In this document: positions 60,104 to 64,000 of the stretch, in pieces
How positions within the stretch are numbered: position 1 is the first letter of the stretch
Layout: the number at the start of each line of letters is the position of its first letter
Assembly: GCA_963669155.1 (NCBI GenBank)
Contig: OZ022576.1
Span: 26,574,335 to 26,638,334, forward strand
Source: Arbacia lixula
Taxonomy: Eukaryota > Echinodermata > Echinoidea > Arbacioida > Arbaciidae
Direction: 5' to 3'
Length of the DNA stretch: 64,000 nt
Program-made: the position numbers and the translations under genes
Notes under the pieces: generated by a model
What the model saw: the letters and a program-made list of their open reading frames with translations, nothing else
Databases searched by the model: none
What the model was told of the DNA's origin: nothing

Positions 60104-62527
60104 AGTAAGACGACACACGGTGCAAGGAAGAATCGACCGAAGGCTTTGAGCAAAGCTTATAAAACTCTAAACAAGATTCGGCATGAGAACGATCAGCTGT
60201 CCAAACGCCTGAAACGAGTGCAAAAGCGTCACGAGAGAATTGTGAATAAGATGAAACTCAACGTCTCGGCATCATCTGCCTCATTGGCTTCGTTGTCTGC
60301 TGATGAGTCTGTTGTGGAGATGACACCACGAAGTAAGACCAAAACCGAACTAAAACAGTCGGGAATCAGCGAGAAGTGCTTGCCCAAATCTATCACAAAA
60401 AAACTGACATTTGCAAATGTGCTCGCTGCACAATTCAAGCAAACCTATGGCGAAACAAAGAAACAGGGCGCTCATCAAAGTTTGAGAGTCACGATGGCAG
60501 GGAAAATCGTTAAGAAGTACAGGTGTACGAACATGTTCCACAGAAACACTGGCGTCAGACGAGGTACCTTGTCAATGGGACTGGAAAGGAGACGTGCGCG
60601 CAAGGCAGAGCTAAGATCCTCCATTCAAGAAAAAGTTGTATCATTCCTTGAGCGAGACGACATTAGCAGAATGATGCCAGGTAAGCGGGACGGCACGGAT
60701 GACAAACAAAATCGTATCTTAAACGACTATTTGTCAAACACATATGACAAATTCCGTTGTGATCACCCCGAAATGAAGGTTTCCTTTTCCTTTTTCTGCA
60801 AATTGAGGCCGGCTCATGTGAAACTGACATACATGCTATCAAGAAACACATGTTTATGTGTAGCGCACCAAAACATGGTCATGAAGATGAAGTGTCTCCG
60901 TTTGCTAGGACTCGGTGTTTCACTAAATCCCGACGCAACCAGCTCAAAAGTGTCCAGTCAAGAGATGACCCAACTCCTAACACAAATTGATTCTGACGAA
61001 GCAATTGTGTATGAAGAATGGAGAAAGGTAGACATCAACGGGATGAAAAAGATGAGGATCGTTTCAGTCAGGAAAACAAAAAACGAATTCACAACAATAA
61101 TGTCAACTGAATACGTGGCTTTTCAAGCCCACGCAGAAAGGGTCCGGCAGCAATACAAGTCGTTGTCTGAACTAAAAAACAATCTGCCGAAAGGTCATGT
61201 CCTGGTCCAAATGGACTTCTCCGAGAACTTTACTTGTCAGCAGGCTGATGAGATCCAGTCAGCCTACTGGAACAGTACAAGTGTCACATTGCATCCAGTC
61301 GTGGCCTACTTCAAAGATAGCGAAGACAGACTACAGCATAGAAGTTTGGTGTTCCTTTCTGCCCTTGGTGAACACAATGCAAGATCGGTAACTGCCATTC
61401 TTGGCAAGCTTATACCGATCTTGAAGGAACAAGTTCCCCACTTGACAACCGTCCACTATTGGACTGACAGCCCTTCCTCGCAGTATCGAAACAGGCATAT
61501 ATTCTCTCTCCTTTGTCACCATCAAGAAATTTACGGTGTCGGCGGCCGTTGGGATTACTTTGAAAGTGGACACGGGAAGAGCGTGTGTGACGGTGTGGGT
61601 GGCGTCACAAAAAGGCAGGCCTCTGAAGCAGTCAAACAGGGGAAGGCTGTAATCCAAGATGCTGACGACTTCTTTGCTTGGGCCACATCGAACCAAAAGG
61701 GAATAACATATGTGATGTATTCTCAAGAGGACTATGACGAAGCGTCGTCGTTGCTCTCTACAATTGACTGCCAGGCTCTCCCAGGAACCCAAAAACTACA
61801 TGCTATTCTTCCATTAGACCAAGAACAAGTCCTGGTGAGATCAGTTTCATGCTACTGTGCAGGTTGCACAGACGGGACAAATAGGTGCGATGGATGGGTG
61901 AAGCGCTCCTTGAAACCGAAGCAATCGCGAGCAAAAGATACTGTCGAAGAAGCTGCAATGGTAGATGAAGTTGCAGTTGGTGAGGACTTACCTGCACCTG
62001 GCGGTGAAGTTCCAACGGTCGGTGAAGTTGCAGTTGGTGATGACTTACCTGCACCTGGTGGTGAAGCTCCAATGGTCGATGAAGTTGCAGTTGGTGATGA
62101 CTTACCTGCACCTGGTGGTGAAGCTCCAATGGTCGATGAACTTGCAGTTGGTGATGACTTACCTGCATCTGGTGGTGAACTTCGACATGACAATAAATCT
62201 ACAACTGTCAAGGTGTACAATGTACCAGCACAGGAAGGAGATTTTGTAGCTGCTATGTATGATGGTACTTGGTATGTCGGTAAAGTTCTAGAAGTGGATG
62301 AAGCAGATGAGGATACGAAGATCACATTCATGACCACTGTTCATTCCAAGCAGCGTCCTCAGTTCAAGTGGCCTCATCCGCCCGACGAAGTATGGATAGC
62401 GTTCGAAGACGTCCTTACCCGAGTGGAGCCGCCCACTGCTGCTGGAAAGTCGGGTCGATTTTTTCAAATGTCCACAGAGACTTTGAGTCTCATTGAAAAA
62501 CTGTCAAAGTGCTCAGAAAGATACTGA
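60104..62527 (+). CDS. Transposase main exon: DDE-like core, acidic repeats, Tudor-like domain
   Basis: The frame is open from 60038 to TGA 62525-62527; residues below count from 60038. The first real codon is probably at 60104 after a strong acceptor. In order: coiled coil (about 35-70, LNKIRHENDQLSKRLKRVQK), a helical DNA-binding-like region, a Cys/His stretch (RNTCLCVAHQNM), then an RNase H-like core with VLVQMDFSENF (D393), VHYWTDSPSSQYRN (D477) and WDYFESGHGK (E509), followed by SVCDGVGGVTKR. A Cys cluster CYCAGC...C lies near 604-614. Next come four 19-residue repeats (VDEVAVGDDLPAPGGEAPM) and a C-terminal domain (GDFVAAMYDGTWYVGKVLEV) like a Tudor/SH3-type barrel. DDE assignment is by pattern only. 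No stop interrupts it. Confidence 0.75.
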   Translation, partial: SKTTHGARKNRPKALSKAYKTLNKIRHENDQLSKRLKRVQKRHERIVNKMKLNVSASSASLASLSADESVVEMTPRSKTKTELKQSGISEKCLPKSITKKLTFANVLAAQFKQTYGETKKQGAHQSLRVTMAGKIVKKYRCTNMFHRNTGVRRGTLSMGLERRRARKAELRSSIQEKVVSFLERDDISRMMPGKRDGTDDKQNRILNDYLSNTYDKFRCDHPEMKVSFSFFCKLRPAHVKLTYMLSRNTCLCVAHQNMVMKMKCLRLLGLGVSLNPDATSSKVSSQEMTQLLTQIDSDEAIVYEEWRKVDINGMKKMRIVSVRKTKNEFTTIMSTEYVAFQAHAERVRQQYKSLSELKNNLPKGHVLVQMDFSENFTCQQADEIQSAYWNSTSVTLHPVVAYFKDSEDRLQHRSLVFLSALGEHNARSVTAILGKLIPILKEQVPHLTTVHYWTDSPSSQYRNRHIFSLLCHHQEIYGVGGRWDYFESGHGKSVCDGVGGVTKRQASEAVKQGKAVIQDADDFFAWATSNQKGITYVMYSQEDYDEASSLLSTIDCQALPGTQKLHAILPLDQEQVLVRSVSCYCAGCTDGTNRCDGWVKRSLKPKQSRAKDTVEEAAMVDEVAVGEDLPAPGGEVPTVGEVAVGDDLPAPGGEAPMVDEVAVGDDLPAPGGEAPMVDELAVGDDLPASGGELRHDNKSTTVKVYNVPAQEGDFVAAMYDGTWYVGKVLEVDEADEDTKITFMTTVHSKQRPQFKWPHPPDEVWIAFEDVLTRVEPPTAAGKSGRFFQMSTETLSLIEKLSKCSERY
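61961..62188 (+). repeat. Coding minisatellite, 4 x 57 bp
   Basis: Units start at 61961, 62018, 62075 and 62132, each encoding V(D/G)E(V/L)AVG(E/D)DLPA(P/S)GGE plus two or three variable residues. Units 2 and 3 are nearly identical at the nucleotide level, so the array expanded recently. Confidence 0.95.
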
Positions 62528-62580
62528 ACAAGATGTGTTCACTTACCAGACACTTGTTTGCCAATTCTAGGCAATTCTAA

Positions 62581-62642
62581 AATAAACAAACAAACACATG
62601 TTCATTACATTGACATTATTAGAAAACAGTATGAGGAAATAA
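62581..62642 (+). terminator. Poly-A signals after the transposase gene
   Basis: AATAAA occurs at 62581-62586, 54 bases after the stop, and again at 62637-62642. Either could end the transcript. Confidence 0.5.
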
Positions 62643-63137
62643 AGACTTCTAATTTTCCTGCTTTTATCACATTAGAAATACGTTCCATCGCAAATGATTC
62701 ACATATTAATTTAAACCTTGTGGTATTTTAGCTACAATTTTATACAAAATCTTCTGAATGGAGTTAATGTAACAAGTAGAAGATCCCATTTGCAGATATG
62801 ATGAATATCACATAGTTGAAAGTGGGAGGATGAAAAATTTACTATCATGATAATATGAGATGTTATATTGTCGAAGGCTGTACAATTTTGAAATAAGAGA
62901 TACAGTTCTAAATTATAGTTTTTGTGCCTACAAGCCCTATTTGAATTTTGTATGGCACATACCTCAAATTCAAATATTTCTTCAATACGTCAATCTAAAG
63001 TTCATTTTCGGTTCTCAATTTTAAGGAGAGTGTCTATATGGTGTCTATTTCTACATACCATTATTTTTTATCCAGTCTCACCTTTGGAGACTGCAAATGG
63101 GATCCACTACGTACTTTAAGCTTGACTTTTTAATTTG

Positions 63138-63540
63138 GCAGATTGCTCCTTGTTCCATTTCTTTATCCATTGTAACAGAGTTTGAACCACATGTTGAGCG
63201 TAAATTTGGTTGATGGTAATGATGTTGAGGAGTATAATTATTGATTTTTCAGGAATTTGATATGAACATATTAGAAGATTGTTCACGTGAAATTATATTA
63301 TAAATAACATAAAATGAACTACTTACATTTATGCTGGAAAGTTTAAATTTCGCAGATTGTTCCTTGTTTTATTTCTTCATCCATTGTAAGTTACAGAGTT
63401 TAAACCAGATGTCGAGCATAAATTTGGTTGGTGGTAATAATGTTGACGAGTATAATTAGTGATGTTTCAGGAATTTGATATGAACATATTAGAGGAATGT
63501 TCACGTGAAATAATTTCATAAATAACATTACAATCAAGGT
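63138..63540 (+). repeat. Tandem duplication in transposon 3' region, 213-bp period
   Basis: GCAGATTGCTCCTTGTTCCA...TGATATGAACATATTAGA is repeated from 63351 with scattered substitutions. Landmarks common to both are TTGTTCACGTGAAAT.AT and AAATTTGGTTG.TGGTAAT. Confidence 0.9.
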
Positions 63541-64000
63541 TCTCAAAATCATAAAATTATAATTCGTTCTTCAGTTCCTAGAATAAAGGGACATTTGGAG
63601 AACCTACATGAGGGATAGTAATTCATTCTCACTACTTTCTTTCGAAGGATATGGAGTTGTGAAAGAGGGGATTTGTAATTTATATTTCCCCAGATGTGAT
63701 TACATTAATTCAAGTATGGTAACATACTACTATTATATAACTCATAAATAAAAATTTGTGTTCGAATCATAAACAATACTTTCCTCCTGCAGTACGTATA
63801 TGATCTGGTTAAGTTTCAAAAAGATGCATTTCCCCCTGTTAATGCTTTAAAACTGTGAACGTATAAACAGGGAAAATAATGAGGACTTCATGTTGATAAT
63901 CTTTAACATGTTATTGAGGAAGTATAAATATGTTGGATTCAGTGTAACTAGGAAATTTTGTTCACTCGATTTTCTTTAAGCTCGTGACAGATACGTTACC

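Larger units (their letters stand above)
56581..64000 (+). mobile_element. Large DNA transposon with DDE-like transposase, right end outside window
   Basis: Bounded on the left by the first copy of CAGATACGTTACC at 56581. Further copies lie at 56772, 56939, 56953 and 56967 (the last three a 14-bp tandem), reverse copies at 57339 and 57360, and a direct copy at 63988-64000, the final bases of the window. Between them lie a spliced transposase gene (57886-62527), poly-A signals at 62581 and 62637, and a 3' region with a 213-bp tandem duplication. The exact termini and target duplication are not visible. The family is probably one of the less common eukaryotic DDE superfamilies (Sola-like is my guess). 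The intact 800-codon exon suggests recent activity. Confidence 0.75.

Noticed and set aside
1-64000. Search for CRISPR-like arrays, rRNA genes and bacterial operon structure
   Set aside because: Tandem repeats here are microsatellites, minisatellites and MITE arms; there are no regular spacer arrays, and the genes have spliceosomal introns.

Overview
This 64 kb window looks like nuclear DNA from an animal, probably a marine invertebrate. It is AT-rich, and its genes are made of short exons with GT/AG introns. It is crowded with miniature inverted-repeat elements, 5'-truncated LINE tails and long simple repeats. A sea urchin or other echinoderm is my best guess, but nothing I can read proves the phylum.

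Layout. (1) Positions 1817-24392, minus strand: eleven exons of a TRPV-family cation channel. They join in a single reading frame of 627 codons, from the start ATG through an ankyrin-repeat domain and S1-S5 to the pore helix. The last exons (S6 and C-tail) lie beyond the left edge. Introns hold a 934-bp (TAC)n array, purine-rich tracts, several small palindromic elements and a truncated LINE. (2) 24393-32356: no gene recognised; purine-rich simple repeats and AT-rich DNA that may include the 3' UTR of the next gene. (3) 32357-44475, minus strand: a complete 8-exon, 514-residue TraB-domain protein (TRABD-like) with a long acidic N-terminal region. (4) 44476-55532: a graveyard of repeats (TTAA- and TA-flanked MITEs, a third copy of a 7-bp-duplication element, a 750-bp inverted repeat, two LINE fragments lying head to head). 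(5) 55533-55780, plus strand: first coding exon of an ankyrin-repeat protein. (6) 56581 to the right edge, plus strand: a large, apparently recent DNA transposon. It has a 13-14-bp subterminal motif repeated in both orientations, a basic N-terminal exon, and an uninterrupted exon encoding a DDE-like transposase with an acidic minisatellite linker and a Tudor-like C-terminal domain. Its intron carries a 586-bp near-perfect palindrome and two smaller inverted repeats.

The two complete gene models are unrelated housekeeping or sensory genes on the same strand; I see no operon-like or pathway link. The transposon at the right end sits directly downstream of the ankyrin gene's first exon, so it probably lies in that gene's first intron. 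It is the best candidate here for something under-described.
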